From Verrucomicrobiia bacterium (GTDB taxonomy: Bacteria; Verrucomicrobiota; Verrucomicrobiia; Limisphaerales; JADLHS01): DNA of 64,000 nt. The notes beneath the pieces were generated by a model. The model was not told where the DNA came from and made no database searches. It saw nothing but the letters and a program-made list of their open reading frames with translations. Location: contig JAMLJH010000002.1 of NCBI GenBank assembly GCA_023953615.1, positions 894,592 to 958,591 on the forward strand, given 5' to 3'. The position numbers and the translations under genes are program-made. Shown piece by piece: positions 46,498 through 56,347 of this stretch; the stretch's first letter is position 1; each line of letters opens with the position of its first letter.

Positions 46498-48024
46498 TTA
46501 ATGCGAAGTTTTTGGCCGGGCTTTTTGCCAGCCGTCGTTAAGTTGTTGAACCAGTTGGTTGCGGCGTTCACGGTATTCCGGCGCGTTGGCCAGATTCACG
46601 TTTTCCTCAGGGTCCGCGAGTTCATCGTAAAGCTCGTAAGTTTTGAAATCGCTCTCGCTGGCCGCCCATTCCACCAGCCGATACTGCGGCGTCCGCATGG
46701 CGCGGCCCACCACGGGTCCCAACTCGGGATCTTTTTTGGGGTAAATACTAAACGCCGCCTGCTTCCAATCCGCATGGGGATTTTCCAGCAACGGCCGAAA
46801 GCTGAGGCCCTCCAGATCGGCTGGTGGCTTGAGTCCGCACAGATCCGCCAGCGTGGGATAGAGGTCGGTAAATTCCACCAACGCATCCGAGACCGCGCCC
46901 CGATTGCTTTGATTCGGTACTGAAATCAGCAGCGGCGCGCGGGTGGCGGTTTCCCAATTCGTGCGTTTGTTCCAGGTGCCGTGATCGCCCAGATGATAAC
47001 CGTGATCGCCAAAGAAAATGACAATCGTATTGTCACGTAAACCGAGACGGTCCAGCTCGCGCAACACCCGCCCGATTTGCGCGTCGGTGTAACTGATGCA
47101 GGCGTAGTAGCCTTGGAGCAATTGGCGGGCGGTTGCGTCCGGGATCGCGCCCGTGGCGGGAATACTTTTGTAACGGCGCAGTTCCGAGGCATTGTTGCTG
47201 GCCAAAGCCGGAGCGTCCTTGGGGAGGAAGGGATTCGACGCCAGTTGCAACTGTTGGGGATCGTAAAGCTCCCAGTATTTTCGGGGGGCGACAAAAGGCA
47301 GGTGCGGTTTGTGGAAGCCGACGCCCAAAAAGAACGGTTGATCCTTGATCCGATTCAAAACCGCGATGGCTTGAGTGGCGATCTGGCCATCAATTAAATC
47401 GTCATCATCACAGTCCGGATTATCAAAGGGCATGGTATTGGACCGATCGGGCGTGATGGCCTTTTTCTTTTTGCTTTTGGGCTTGGCGGCAGCGGGGGAA
47501 GGGTTCGTTGCCGGTCGGGCCGAAGCGCGCGGCCCATGCCAGGGCGGTTCGCTCCAGGACTCCGGATCATCGTGATTTCCGTTGGTGACATGAAAAATCT
47601 TGCCCACAGACAGACTGCGATAGCCGTTTTGTTTGAACAACTGGGGCAGCGTCACCACCTCCGGTTTCTGGTCGCGGAAGTGGGTGATCAAATCGTACAC
47701 GCCGAGGGTTTCGGGGCGCAATCCGGTGAGCAGGGAAGCGCGGGACGGATTGCAGAGCGCTTCCTGGCAATAGGCGCGATTGAACCGCAACCCTTGAGCC
47801 GCCAGGCGATCGAGATGGGGCGATTGGACCAACGGATGACCGTAGCAACCCAACTCGGGCCGCATATCATCGGCGACCAGAAACAGCACGTTATAGCGGG
47901 GCGAAGCCGCGCCGAGGAGCAGCGGGAAGAAAACGATGAGCGCGACAACGACCCAGTAATGATGGCTGTTGGCGTGGGCGGGCAAGTCCGGCCAGGGCTG
48001 GTGGAGTAGCGAGTTGGTTTTCAT
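46498..48024 (-). CDS. Sulfatase of the iduronate-2-sulfatase-like (S1_7) type
   Basis: 508 residues. A membrane-spanning or signal segment (about 23-40) precedes the sulfatase core: metal-binding VADDMRPELGCYGH, the C-x-P-S-R motif with formylglycine cysteine C91 (EALCNPSRASLLTGLRP), and GDHGYHLGDHGTWNKRTNWE with the second set of Asp/His metal ligands. A lysine-rich insert (KPKSKKKKAI, about 182-192) is unusual. It would remove sulfate esters from a polysaccharide. It is the first gene of the operon with the BSP-DUF1080 fusion, giant protein and isomerase. It needs the formylglycine-generating enzyme, not seen here. A terminator ends the gene upstream. Confidence 0.92.
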   Translation of the reverse strand: MKTNSLLHQPWPDLPAHANSHHYWVVVALIVFFPLLLGAASPRYNVLFLVADDMRPELGCYGHPLVQSPHLDRLAAQGLRFNRAYCQEALCNPSRASLLTGLRPETLGVYDLITHFRDQKPEVVTLPQLFKQNGYRSLSVGKIFHVTNGNHDDPESWSEPPWHGPRASARPATNPSPAAAKPKSKKKKAITPDRSNTMPFDNPDCDDDDLIDGQIATQAIAVLNRIKDQPFFLGVGFHKPHLPFVAPRKYWELYDPQQLQLASNPFLPKDAPALASNNASELRRYKSIPATGAIPDATARQLLQGYYACISYTDAQIGRVLRELDRLGLRDNTIVIFFGDHGYHLGDHGTWNKRTNWETATRAPLLISVPNQSNRGAVSDALVEFTDLYPTLADLCGLKPPADLEGLSFRPLLENPHADWKQAAFSIYPKKDPELGPVVGRAMRTPQYRLVEWAASESDFKTYELYDELADPEENVNLANAPEYRERRNQLVQQLNDGWQKARPKTSH

Positions 48025-48064
48025 GGCGGCTTAATAAGCCCGCTTGATTGGTTGTCAGTTCAAT

Positions 48065-48097
48065 AAAAAACGGAGAGCGGTGTTCAAGCGCTCTCCG
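48065..48097 (-). terminator. Terminator after the second pseudopilin gene
   Basis: A 9-bp perfect stem (CGGAGAGCG paired with CGCTCTCCG, 9-base loop) followed on the minus strand by TTTTTTATTG lies 30 bp past the stop at 48127. It separates the pseudopilin gene from the sulfatase operon. Confidence 0.85.
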
Positions 48098-48126
48098 TTG
48101 TCAGGAAATCCGAGTGACCCTCTCGT

Positions 48127-49029
48127 TTAATTGGTTCGCGCCGAGGTGCGATCGCGTAACCAGATGTAGTCTCTTTCCTCGGCCGAACCTGCCGCGACCG
48201 CGCCGACAAATTTTCCAGTGCGCCCCGATTGCCACTTTTTAATTTCGGAATGACCGTCGGCAAAGGTGACCCCGCAGGCGCCGGCATGGTAATTACCCGG
48301 AGCATCCACCCACATGGATTCAGTCATGCGGAATCCGAAGGCGCCGTCATTGAGCAGAATCGGACTTTCGTCCAGTAACACCCAAAGGTCTGAGGCGCCG
48401 GGCCTCACAATGTTGGAAATTTTATTGTATTTATAGTAAAGCGGATCATTGGCCGTACCGGTCAAATGGGGGGCGCGGGTCGTGGTTTGGGGTACCCCAC
48501 CATGGCCACCGCCTTCTTGCCAACTGACACAAGCACTACCTACCGCGCCATTCATCGAGTACGTGCGAGGAGTAGGGATTACCTGGCCGGCATATTGTCC
48601 GACCCCGGGTTTCCCCGTCCGGTTATCCGCCGGACATTTGAATAGCGCGACGTTCTTTCCGATGTAATTCAAGATCGCGCAGCGCTGCGGATCCTGCAGG
48701 TATTCGGGGCGCCAACTGACGCTATTGCCGGAGCCGCCGGCGTTTCCGGGAACCCAGTTGTGTCCGAAAAAGCTGTTGGCGTCATCGGGATTGGGCGGGA
48801 GGATGCTGTTGTAGTCTTCGGAATACATCAGGATGCCGAGCATCATCTGTTTGCCGTTGTTCAGGCATTGGATGCCTTGCGCCTTCTGTTTGGCGCGCGC
48901 CAAGGCCGGCAGGAGCATGGCCGCCAGAATGGCGATAATGGCGATGACCACCAATAGTTCAATCAAGGTGAACGCACGGGCTGGTGGCCGCCTCATTTGC
49001 CGGGAGTGGAATTGATTACCATTTTGCAT
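48127..49029 (-). CDS. Type II secretion-like pseudopilin (second copy)
   Basis: 300 residues from the ATG at 49029, chosen because GGAG stands 7 bases upstream, the clearest ribosome site in the window; the frame extends to 49065. The prepilin signal is [20 protein letters not shown] and is followed by [20 protein letters not shown]. The C-terminal motif is [16 protein letters not shown]. The 180-residue central part is rich in Pro, Gly and Asn and contains [16 protein letters not shown]. It is probably a surface or secretion-system component. A terminator follows and the secreted lectin-like gene lies upstream, so it stands alone between two terminators. Confidence 0.87.
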   Translation of the reverse strand: MQNGNQFHSRQMRRPPARAFTLIELLVVIAIIAILAAMLLPALARAKQKAQGIQCLNNGKQMMLGILMYSEDYNSILPPNPDDANSFFGHNWVPGNAGGSGNSVSWRPEYLQDPQRCAILNYIGKNVALFKCPADNRTGKPGVGQYAGQVIPTPRTYSMNGAVGSACVSWQEGGGHGGVPQTTTRAPHLTGTANDPLYYKYNKISNIVRPGASDLWVLLDESPILLNDGAFGFRMTESMWVDAPGNYHAGACGVTFADGHSEIKKWQSGRTGKFVGAVAAGSAEERDYIWLRDRTSARTN

Positions 49030-49126
49030 ATAATTCTCCGCTTTAATTGTAATTTCGTTCAACACTTGATCAAGGCCGAACCGGCTCTGATCAACGTGTC
49101 AATTTAGACTCGTTCTCTCCGTTGCC

Positions 49127-49171
49127 AAAAATTAAAAGGCGAGGCCAAGAGGGGTTGCTCCGGGCCTCGCC
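49127..49171 (-). terminator. Terminator after the lectin/PA14-like protein gene
   Basis: A 9-bp stem (GGCGAGGCC, 49138-49146, paired with 49163-49171) with an inner 16-base loop, followed on the minus strand by TTTTAATTTTT. It lies 60 bp past the stop at 49231. Its left side resembles the terminator at 11591-11622. Confidence 0.8.
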
Positions 49172-49230
49172 ATGATTATTCAATCGTTTCGTGTTTCAGA
49201 CTTGGATTTCAAGCCAATGGTCGGAAACGA

Positions 49231-52059
49231 TCACGGCACGCGCAACCGATAGAACGCGGCGCCGGCACTGGCCGGAATCGTCCGCGGTCCGGAGATCGCC
49301 CCCTGGTCCGTCCAACCCCCGGTCGCGGTTGCCGAGGACTCCAGCGTGCCCGGCTGGTTGGGGGTGATGATCACGTTGCTGCCACTGGTCGTGATGCTCA
49401 GGAGCGGAGCTGGCGCTCCGGTTGAACCCAGGAGCTCTACTTCCGCGATTTGCATCAGACTGACATTGCCGCGCAGTGCGGTGGTGTACCACCGGTAGCT
49501 GGTATAGCCCAACGTGTTCGGAAACGACACTTCCGAGACAAAGTTGGTGGCCGGGCTGACTGGATTTGCTCCGTCGCCGTTGCGACCGGTGTCCATGGTG
49601 ATGGCGCCCGAAAAGATCGGATACCAGGAGTTTCCATCATCCAACGAGCCTTCCAGCACGACATAGGCGGGATCGCGTTCGATTGCGTCATTGGCCGAGT
49701 AGTGGCGCAGACCGGTAACGACGGTTGACCCAAGCGACGGAGTGACAGTGAAACCCAGGGGATAGTTCATGGGCGTCGCGCCGGTGCCGAAGTTCAGGTA
49801 CTTCTGCAGATTACCGCCGATGACATTTTCAACTGATTCCGCATCCGGAGAACTGCCGCCATTGGGTTGGTAAACGGCAACTGGATCACCGGGCTTGACC
49901 ACATTGGTCTTACTGGAATAGACGAAATACTGCCAAGTGTTGGTGAAGGTCCCACCAAGTGTGGTTTCATAGACCAACGTGGCAGTATGAGCTCCTGCGG
50001 ATAACGAGCTGCCGCCGCTCAAGGTTGCTGTCGTCAGACTGCCCGAGTTGCTGATGATGGGGGTCTGTCCGTTAATGCGGATGCTGCCATCCACCACGCT
50101 GCCAGCGCTGCCATCCATGAATTTGACGGTCACACTGCCGCTTTCAGGAATGGCGTAATAAGCTCCTTCTCTCGGTGCGACTGACACAACGTAAGGCCGG
50201 GTCAATGCCGCCGGGGCCTGATAGGCGGCGATCGAAGTCGGCCCCGTAGTCAGGTCATTGATCAGGATCTTGTTGCCGGTGGCGAAATCCACGAAGTAAA
50301 ACTCCAATTGCGCTCCGCCAGTGTTTTCACCCCAAAGCAGACGCACCGGGTAGTAGCCGCTGTCGGTCACCACAAGGCGCAAGCCGGTATCGTCGGCATT
50401 GTTATCCTTACGAGCCACAACGCGGGCATCGAAGAAATTACGTGGCTCAGGCCCCACGCTCAATTTGTAGCCGTCATCATGGTTGACTCCCAATTCATAA
50501 GCGCCGGCCGGGAGATAAAGCACAGTCAAGACCTCAGCCGCGACCCAGTCGGTGTTAGCTTCAGACTGAGCATCTATGCCGGGGATCGGCTGGTCAGGTG
50601 TGTTGTACGGGAAGGGGCGGTCTTGACTGAAGTTACCGGTTCCGTCGCCACCAATCGGCATATCTTGAGACCAGTTAATCACCGTATCTGAAGTGAATGT
50701 GCTGGTACCCAAGAGCGTTTGGTTGGGGTACGGCTGGCTGGTGGCGGGATCGAGAATGTCATTCGCCAGTTGCTTTTCAATTAAATCCACTTGGGCCGAG
50801 CCGGGGTAGCGGGCGATGGGTAATTGATTGATGCGTCCCCAGAAACCAGGAGTGCTGGTGTTCACTGTGCCTGGCGCTTGATCCGCGGTACCCAAAACCA
50901 TGTAATTCGGCACGGTAAACCGGTTGGTGGCCCGCACGGTGCCGTTGAAGGTGGCTCCCGTGAATTCGACGATGTTGGTATGCGTTGAGCCTGGCGCGAG
51001 TACCAGGGTCGGATTTTGGTAGGATACGGCCGTCAGTCCGTCGCCGCCGCCGATGTTGCCGCTTTGTGACATGAGAAGGGGAGTTACCGGGGTGCCATCC
51101 AAGGTGACCGTAATGGAGTTCGTGTCAGGCGTGGCCGCTCCCGAGTCACTGATTACGAATTTGAAACCGTTGGCGTTGCCGACTGAGGCGCTGACTACGG
51201 GCGCGGATGAAGGAGTGGTATCGAGGCGGATATTATCCACATCTTGGTACTGGTTGGAGCCGCCAACGCGACCCGCGAAGATCAAACGTCCGGGGCTGGG
51301 AGCAAATTCCACGACGTAGTTGGTGATCAACGTGGTGCCTTTCCAAGCCACGCTCAAACGACCATCGGTGGTCAATTCGACGTAGAGCGGTTGCCAGCAT
51401 AATCCGGCCACGCCGAGGGTGTTGGTCCCGGTTTGCATCGAGGTCGGATCATTGCAATCGCCGTTCACGGTGGGCATGGGGAAGTTGGTCCGGATTACGT
51501 TATCCACCCGGATGGTAATACCCACCACGTCGCCGCTGCCGCTGTCCCAGGCATCAAAGCAAATGGACAATCCAGTTTGCGTGCCTTCCTCGGGCAGGTT
51601 GCCCTCACCGCCGGGGCTGGAAGCGAATCCGGAAAGATCAGCATTCAAGATCACCGGATCGTCCTTGCGGGCGTAGCTGAGGCTGAAACCATCGGCGGGC
51701 GGCTGTGTGCCGCCGCCGACGCGCAGGTCACACTGAAACTTGAATCCCGCAATGACCAAACCCTCGTCGAAGTCGGGAAAGATAATGGCGGCGCGGTGAC
51801 CAAATGAGCCTGGACTGGGATTCGCTCCAGCGGTTATTTGCAGGTAACCGTTGCTGGATGGATTGGCGCCGACTTCCAAGGGGCTGCCACCGGTGGGGAA
51901 CCATCTTCCCGCTTCACCGACAGCATTGGCTTCCTCGGAACGATAGATCGTCAACTCCGCATCGGGGTCGGAGTTGAAATCGAAGAGGTGACTTGCAGCC
52001 GGGACGGACGCCGTAGCGAACAGTCCGACCACCAACGCATGAACTAATTTTTTTCGCAT
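49231..52059 (-). CDS. Secreted lectin/PA14-like multidomain protein with shared C-terminal module
   Basis: 942 residues with a signal peptide (MRKKLVHALVVGLFATASVP). Residues about 25-285 resemble an L-type lectin fold (FDFNSDPDAELTIYRSEEAN at the start, RLIFAGRVGGSNQYQDVDNI near the end). Residues about 500-620 are PA14-like (LPAGAYELGVNHDDGYKLSV, GYYPVRLLWGENTGGAQLEF). Beta domains follow. The last about 60 residues (LLSITTSGSNVIITPNQPG ... AAFYRLRVP) are the C-terminal module shared with the proteins ending at 1900 and 36395. The gene is downstream of the pseudopilin at 52568-53503 on the same strand with a 508 bp gap. Probably a surface carbohydrate-binding protein; ligand unknown. Confidence 0.78.
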   Translation of the reverse strand: MRKKLVHALVVGLFATASVPAASHLFDFNSDPDAELTIYRSEEANAVGEAGRWFPTGGSPLEVGANPSSNGYLQITAGANPSPGSFGHRAAIIFPDFDEGLVIAGFKFQCDLRVGGGTQPPADGFSLSYARKDDPVILNADLSGFASSPGGEGNLPEEGTQTGLSICFDAWDSGSGDVVGITIRVDNVIRTNFPMPTVNGDCNDPTSMQTGTNTLGVAGLCWQPLYVELTTDGRLSVAWKGTTLITNYVVEFAPSPGRLIFAGRVGGSNQYQDVDNIRLDTTPSSAPVVSASVGNANGFKFVISDSGAATPDTNSITVTLDGTPVTPLLMSQSGNIGGGDGLTAVSYQNPTLVLAPGSTHTNIVEFTGATFNGTVRATNRFTVPNYMVLGTADQAPGTVNTSTPGFWGRINQLPIARYPGSAQVDLIEKQLANDILDPATSQPYPNQTLLGTSTFTSDTVINWSQDMPIGGDGTGNFSQDRPFPYNTPDQPIPGIDAQSEANTDWVAAEVLTVLYLPAGAYELGVNHDDGYKLSVGPEPRNFFDARVVARKDNNADDTGLRLVVTDSGYYPVRLLWGENTGGAQLEFYFVDFATGNKILINDLTTGPTSIAAYQAPAALTRPYVVSVAPREGAYYAIPESGSVTVKFMDGSAGSVVDGSIRINGQTPIISNSGSLTTATLSGGSSLSAGAHTATLVYETTLGGTFTNTWQYFVYSSKTNVVKPGDPVAVYQPNGGSSPDAESVENVIGGNLQKYLNFGTGATPMNYPLGFTVTPSLGSTVVTGLRHYSANDAIERDPAYVVLEGSLDDGNSWYPIFSGAITMDTGRNGDGANPVSPATNFVSEVSFPNTLGYTSYRWYTTALRGNVSLMQIAEVELLGSTGAPAPLLSITTSGSNVIITPNQPGTLESSATATGGWTDQGAISGPRTIPASAGAAFYRLRVP

Positions 52060-52567
52060 AGTGTATTTCTATTTTGAACCAGGTTAACGCATGGGTTTAG
52101 TTTGAAACAGAACTGATGCGCATTATTGGTGGTTTTTCAGAAATTACAATATAAAAAATGTAGCCTCGTTTAGATTATTGTATTCTGCCTTCGGTGCTTT
52201 CCCGCTTGTCGTTCTGGTGCTGATTCACGGTGGTGCGTTGGCCTGTCCTTTGGAAATTACCACCAAGGAGTGAGCGAATTCTCGCACCACCATCAAGCGG
52301 TGGGCTTCCGAGTCGGATAAAAAATCAGCGGTATGCTGAAGGGCGACTGGTTTCAGAGGTAGGCGTTCGCGGCCCTCACCGTCTAATGGCGAACCCAACC
52401 GGATTAAGGCATGAGCGGAAGTGCGACTTGGATTGGGTACGAATTAACGCGTGTTTCACCCAGCGAGGGCAGGGGAGGGAAGAGTCTGGCTGGACGGAGC
52501 TGGGGCTGTTGAAAGAACCAATGACTCAACAGCAACGGCCAAGGTCGCTCACAATAAAGGCTAGACT
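52060..52567. other. Intergenic region between the third pseudopilin and the lectin-like gene
   Basis: About 508 bp. A long frame on the plus strand (52230-52730) overlaps the pseudopilin 3' end and has no family features. I found no terminator; a promoter for the lectin-like gene is expected on the right of its start but not recognised. Confidence 0.4.
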
Positions 52568-53503
52568 TTACCGAGCAGAAGTGTGGTCAACCATCCATTG
52601 CCAGTCCACCCGGTTGGCTACCGGCAGGCTGATGGTGGAGACGGGTACTCGCGGTTTGGTTTTGCCATCTTTCCATTTGTGGATTTCGGAATGTCCATCG
52701 GCAAAGGCGAAACCTCCGCCGAAATTGTGAAACGTGGCTGGATAATCGAGCCACTCGGCGACATTCATCGCCACTGCAAAGCCGCCATCGTTCAGGCTGT
52801 CGGGATCTTCATCCACCAGGACCCAGATCGTGGCGGGTGAGGCGGTACCGGTGAAGTGCGCCATTTTACCGAAAGTTTTGTAAGGTCTCCCCGAAAGATG
52901 GTTGTGGGTGCCGTCAAGCCAGGGGCCGCTTACCGGCATTGTGATCCGCCCGCTGGTGTGTCCGCTGTTTTTAGCCTTTCCGTTGCAGGCGGTACCGACT
53001 GCCTGACTCATGGAAAAAGTGCGCACTGGTGGAATGCGTTGTCCAGCCATGCCGGGATTCGTCCCACGATACAGACCGGGTTTACGCCGATCCGCCGGGC
53101 ATTTGTAAATGGTGATGTTATTGCCCACGTAGGGTTGCAGCAACGCGGTGCTGGGGTTCATTAGGATGTCTGGATTAAATTCTTCACCGCCTCCCGCCCC
53201 GGCATCGCCTTTGACCCAGGAGTGTCCCGCCGGCGCCCCGGAGTCGTCTTCATTGGGCGGAAACAGATCTTCCGCATCGTGGGTGTAGAGTTGGACGCTC
53301 AACATCATTTGTTTGCCGTTGTTGAGGCAGTAAATTTGTTCCGCCTTCTGCTTGGCCTTGCCCAAGGCGGGAAGCAGCATGGCCGCGAGAATGGCAATGA
53401 TGGCAATCACGACGAGCAGTTCAATCAAGGTGAAGCCGCGGGCGTGATAAGCCGGACGGAAGTTACGAGGGACAGGCAGAGTAGTGGTCATACGCGTTTT
53501 CAT
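52568..53503 (-). CDS. Type II secretion-like pseudopilin (third copy)
   Basis: 311 residues. It begins [20 protein letters not shown], and the prepilin signal is [18 protein letters not shown] with Gly before the cleavage site, the canonical form. [20 protein letters not shown] follows, and the C-terminal motif is [16 protein letters not shown]. It is closely similar in plan to the copy at 48127 (for example [19 protein letters not shown] against a similar segment there). It lies upstream of the secreted lectin-like gene, repeating the arrangement at 4177/1900. It is divergent from the LysR regulator at 53662. Confidence 0.9.
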   Translation of the reverse strand: MKTRMTTTLPVPRNFRPAYHARGFTLIELLVVIAIIAILAAMLLPALGKAKQKAEQIYCLNNGKQMMLSVQLYTHDAEDLFPPNEDDSGAPAGHSWVKGDAGAGGGEEFNPDILMNPSTALLQPYVGNNITIYKCPADRRKPGLYRGTNPGMAGQRIPPVRTFSMSQAVGTACNGKAKNSGHTSGRITMPVSGPWLDGTHNHLSGRPYKTFGKMAHFTGTASPATIWVLVDEDPDSLNDGGFAVAMNVAEWLDYPATFHNFGGGFAFADGHSEIHKWKDGKTKPRVPVSTISLPVANRVDWQWMVDHTSAR

Positions 53504-53661
53504 GTGGTTCAGCGGGTTGTTCGCATACGGTTCTCTATGGTTTAACTGAGGGTAAGTTAGTCGGAAGGATCCGGTTTGTCATCAAGATAAATTCCGTCGG
53601 ACTCATTTTCCTTCGGATAACATTAGTTGACGGAATCAAAGGATTATCATTTAATCTGCTT

Positions 53662-54552
53662 ATGCAAATTGAGAGTCTCAAGGTTTTCTGCGATCTCGCA
53701 GAAACGGAAAGTTTCACCAAGGCCGCCCAAATCAACAACGTCACCCAGTCCGCCGTCAGCCAGCAGATCAGTTCACTCGAACGCCAATTCAAGTCGCTGC
53801 TGATTGAGCGCAGCAAAAAGAAATTCCGGCTCACCCGCGAAGGCGAGGTGCTGTACGATTTCAGCAAACAGATCATCCAGACCTACGACGGTTTGCACAA
53901 TAAACTGCAGGAGATCAAGGACGTCATTTCGGGCACGATCCGCGTGGCCACCATTTACAGCATTGGTTTGCACGACCTGCCGCCGTACATCAAAAAGTTT
54001 CTCAAGGGGTACCCGACGGTGCATGTGCATGTGGAGTATCGGCGCGCCAATCAGGTGTATGAGGATGTGTTAAGCAACATCGTGGATCTCGGTCTGGTGG
54101 CGTATCCCAGCAAGGATGCCAAGCTGGAGATCGTCCCGTTGCGCAAGGATCCGCTGGTGTTGATCTGCCATCCGCAACATCCGCTTGCCAAACAGAAATC
54201 CATCAAGCTGACCGCCATCGCCGGACAAAAATTTGTGGGCTTCGAGCCGGACATTCCCACCCGCAAGGCCATTGATAGAATCCTGAAGGAGCGGGAAGTG
54301 GACATCAAAACGGTGATGGAGTTCGACAATATTGAAACGGTGAAACGCGCGGTGGAAATTGACGCCGGCGTCTCCATCGTGCCGCTGGGAACGCTTAGCC
54401 AGGAAGTCGCCAAACAGACCCTCGCGGCCATTGCCATCGAGGATGCGGAGTTGTTTCGTCCGCTCGCGGCGATCTACAAAAAAAGCAAAGTGCTTTCCCC
54501 GGCGATGAAGCAATTCATCGCCATCCTCAAGGAAGGCGCGGCGAAGGCTTGA
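53662..54552 (+). CDS. LysR family transcriptional regulator
   Basis: 296 residues, normal family length. The helix-turn-helix is at about 1-60 ([19 protein letters not shown] and [19 protein letters not shown]) and the effector domain at about 90-290 ([19 protein letters not shown]). Effector cannot be named. It is 4 bp upstream of hemB on the same strand, so it is probably co-transcribed with it, unusual for LysR regulators, which are more often divergent from their targets. The pseudopilin gene at 53503 is divergent and could be a target. Confidence 0.92.
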   Translation: MQIESLKVFCDLAETESFTKAAQINNVTQSAVSQQISSLERQFKSLLIERSKKKFRLTREGEVLYDFSKQIIQTYDGLHNKLQEIKDVISGTIRVATIYSIGLHDLPPYIKKFLKGYPTVHVHVEYRRANQVYEDVLSNIVDLGLVAYPSKDAKLEIVPLRKDPLVLICHPQHPLAKQKSIKLTAIAGQKFVGFEPDIPTRKAIDRILKEREVDIKTVMEFDNIETVKRAVEIDAGVSIVPLGTLSQEVAKQTLAAIAIEDAELFRPLAAIYKKSKVLSPAMKQFIAILKEGAAKA

Positions 54553-54556
54553 AATC

Positions 54557-55561
54557 ATGAGCGTCAAATTTACGGGACGATTCCCCGTCGCCCGACCCCG
54601 ACGATTGCGACAATCCGCGGCGTTGCGGCGGATGGTTTGCGAAACGCATTTGCGTCCCGCGCAACTGGTCCTGCCGCTCTTTGCGCGACAGGGGAAAAAA
54701 ATCCGCAAGCCGATTCACGCGATGCCGGGCGTGTTTCAGCTTTCGCCTGATGAACTTGTACGCGAAGCCGAACGGGCGCATCAGGCCGGCGTGCCGGCGG
54801 TGTTGCTCTTCGGCATTCCCGAGCGCAAAGACGAGCGCGCGTCCGGCGCTTACGCCCATCACGGTATCGTGCAACAAACCATCCGCCGGTTGAAACGGGA
54901 GCTGCCGGAATTATTGGTCATGACCGATGTGTGTTTGTGCGAATACATGAGCCACGGACATTGCGGTGTGGTTCGATCCGGCCCGCACGGCGCGCGGATT
55001 TTGAATGACCCTTCGTTGAAGCTGTTGGCGCGGACGGCGGTGAGCCACGCGGCGGCAGGAGCGGATTTGGTTGCGCCCAGCGACATGATGGACGGGCGGG
55101 TTGGAGCGATTCGCAGCGCGTTGGACGCGGCGGGATTCATTGACACCCCAATCATGTCCTACGCGGCCAAATTTGCCTCGGCCTATTATGGACCGTTTCG
55201 TGAGGCGGCGGAATCCGCGCCCCAGTTTGGCGACCGACGCAGTTACCAGATGGATGCGGGCAACGCCGAGGAAGCGTTGCGCGAAGTGGCGCTCGACATT
55301 CAGGAAGGCGCCGACATCGTCATGGTGAAACCGGCGCTGGCTTATTTGGACATCGTTCACCGCGTCAAAAGGGAGTTTGGTTATCCCACGGCGGTGTACT
55401 CGGTCAGCGCGGAATACGCGATGATCAAAGCGGCGGCGGCGAACGGCTGGATTGATGAGCGGGCGGTGACGTTGGAAAGCTTGCTGGCCATGCGTCGGGC
55501 GGGCGCGGATATTTTGATCACCTATGCGGCCACCGATGTCGCGCGATGGCTTGCGGAATGA
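54557..55561 (+). CDS. hemB: Delta-aminolevulinic acid dehydratase (porphobilinogen synthase)
   Basis: 334 residues, normal length. It has the zinc-site cysteines C126, C128 and C136 in [13 protein letters not shown], and the two Schiff-base lysines K205 ([14 protein letters not shown]) and K258 ([15 protein letters not shown]). The C-terminus [18 protein letters not shown] is also typical. HemB condenses two 5-aminolevulinate molecules to porphobilinogen. It is 4 bp after the LysR gene. The N-terminal segment [20 protein letters not shown] matches the arm that forms the octamer. Confidence 0.97.
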   Translation: MSVKFTGRFPVARPRRLRQSAALRRMVCETHLRPAQLVLPLFARQGKKIRKPIHAMPGVFQLSPDELVREAERAHQAGVPAVLLFGIPERKDERASGAYAHHGIVQQTIRRLKRELPELLVMTDVCLCEYMSHGHCGVVRSGPHGARILNDPSLKLLARTAVSHAAAGADLVAPSDMMDGRVGAIRSALDAAGFIDTPIMSYAAKFASAYYGPFREAAESAPQFGDRRSYQMDAGNAEEALREVALDIQEGADIVMVKPALAYLDIVHRVKREFGYPTAVYSVSAEYAMIKAAAANGWIDERAVTLESLLAMRRAGADILITYAATDVARWLAE

Positions 55562-55575
55562 GGAAGGGATCCCGA

Positions 55576-55593
55576 ACCGGGCTTCTGCCCGGT
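55576..55593. other. Hairpin between convergent hemB and FHA genes
   Basis: A 7-bp perfect stem (ACCGGGC, four-base loop) with no U-tract on either side lies between two converging genes. It may be a weak terminator for both. Confidence 0.45.
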
Positions 55594-55607
55594 GGCTGAG
55601 AAAATGG

Positions 55608-56159
55608 TTATTGTCCCGGCTTGCCAGCGGACAGCAAGGCGAACAAAACCAGCAGCACGATAATCACTCCCACGGAGATCGCGGCGATCAGGAAAATCTT
55701 GTTTCCTTTATTTTCCTTTTTGGTGAACGCTTTGCTGGCCGCGCCTTCCGGACGTCGTCCGCCTTGTTCCAAGTCGGTCAGACTAACGCCCCGTTGCACG
55801 ACGGTGGTGCTTTCCGGAGCGGACTTTGGCGCTGCCGGTTTGGCGGGCGCTTCGGGCGCGGCGGGAGCGCCTTCGCCTTCCAAACGCAACTCCACCTGAC
55901 CGAGCCGTAAAATCTGGCCCGGCTTCAACACGGTCTCAGCCGTGACGCGATTGCCGTTGATAAATGTGCCGTTGGTTGAGTCGAGGTCTTTGACCACCAC
56001 GTCGTTATCGCGCAGATAAACCTCACAGTGATGGCTGGAAACGGAGGACTCAGCGATTGGGAAGGTGTTGTCGTCCATGCGCCCAATGGTGGTTTTGTCC
56101 ACCTTGATCTCATGTGAACGGCCCGCCATGTCTTGGCTGAGTATGATGAGTTTCGCCAT
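55608..56159 (-). CDS. FHA domain protein with C-terminal membrane anchor
   Basis: 183 residues from the ATG at 56159 (MAKLIILSQDMAGRSHEI); an ATG at 56180 is possible but adds only 7 residues. The FHA fold spans about 1-100 with the phosphothreonine-binding pattern TIGRMDDN, SSVSSHHCEVY and DSTNGTFINGNRV. A Pro/Ala-rich linker (100-150) leads to a single membrane helix near the end (IFLIAAISVGVIIVLLVLFA). It is a tail-anchored FHA with the binding domain in the cytoplasm, which would bind Thr-phosphorylated partners. It is divergent from leuB and converges on hemB. No kinase is nearby. Confidence 0.87.
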   Translation of the reverse strand: MAKLIILSQDMAGRSHEIKVDKTTIGRMDDNTFPIAESSVSSHHCEVYLRDNDVVVKDLDSTNGTFINGNRVTAETVLKPGQILRLGQVELRLEGEGAPAAPEAPAKPAAPKSAPESTTVVQRGVSLTDLEQGGRRPEGAASKAFTKKENKGNKIFLIAAISVGVIIVLLVLFALLSAGKPGQ

Positions 56160-56347
56160 AATGACCTGCTTCCCAAGCAAATTAGCGGTTGCGGCAAATT
56201 CAAGTCAAACGTAAAGGTGCATTTCGATCCTTCTAAAAGTTACGTCACTAAAACCGTGCGTAATCAAACCAACGCCTTCGCGGATCAAAATCGGCGCGTC
56301 TTGAGGCTTTGAAATTGCCCTGCGGCTTCGTTATTCTATCCGCTCTT

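Noticed and set aside
52230..52730. 166-residue plus-strand frame in the gap before the third pseudopilin
   Set aside because: Low-complexity, no motif, overlaps the pseudopilin 3' end on the other strand.
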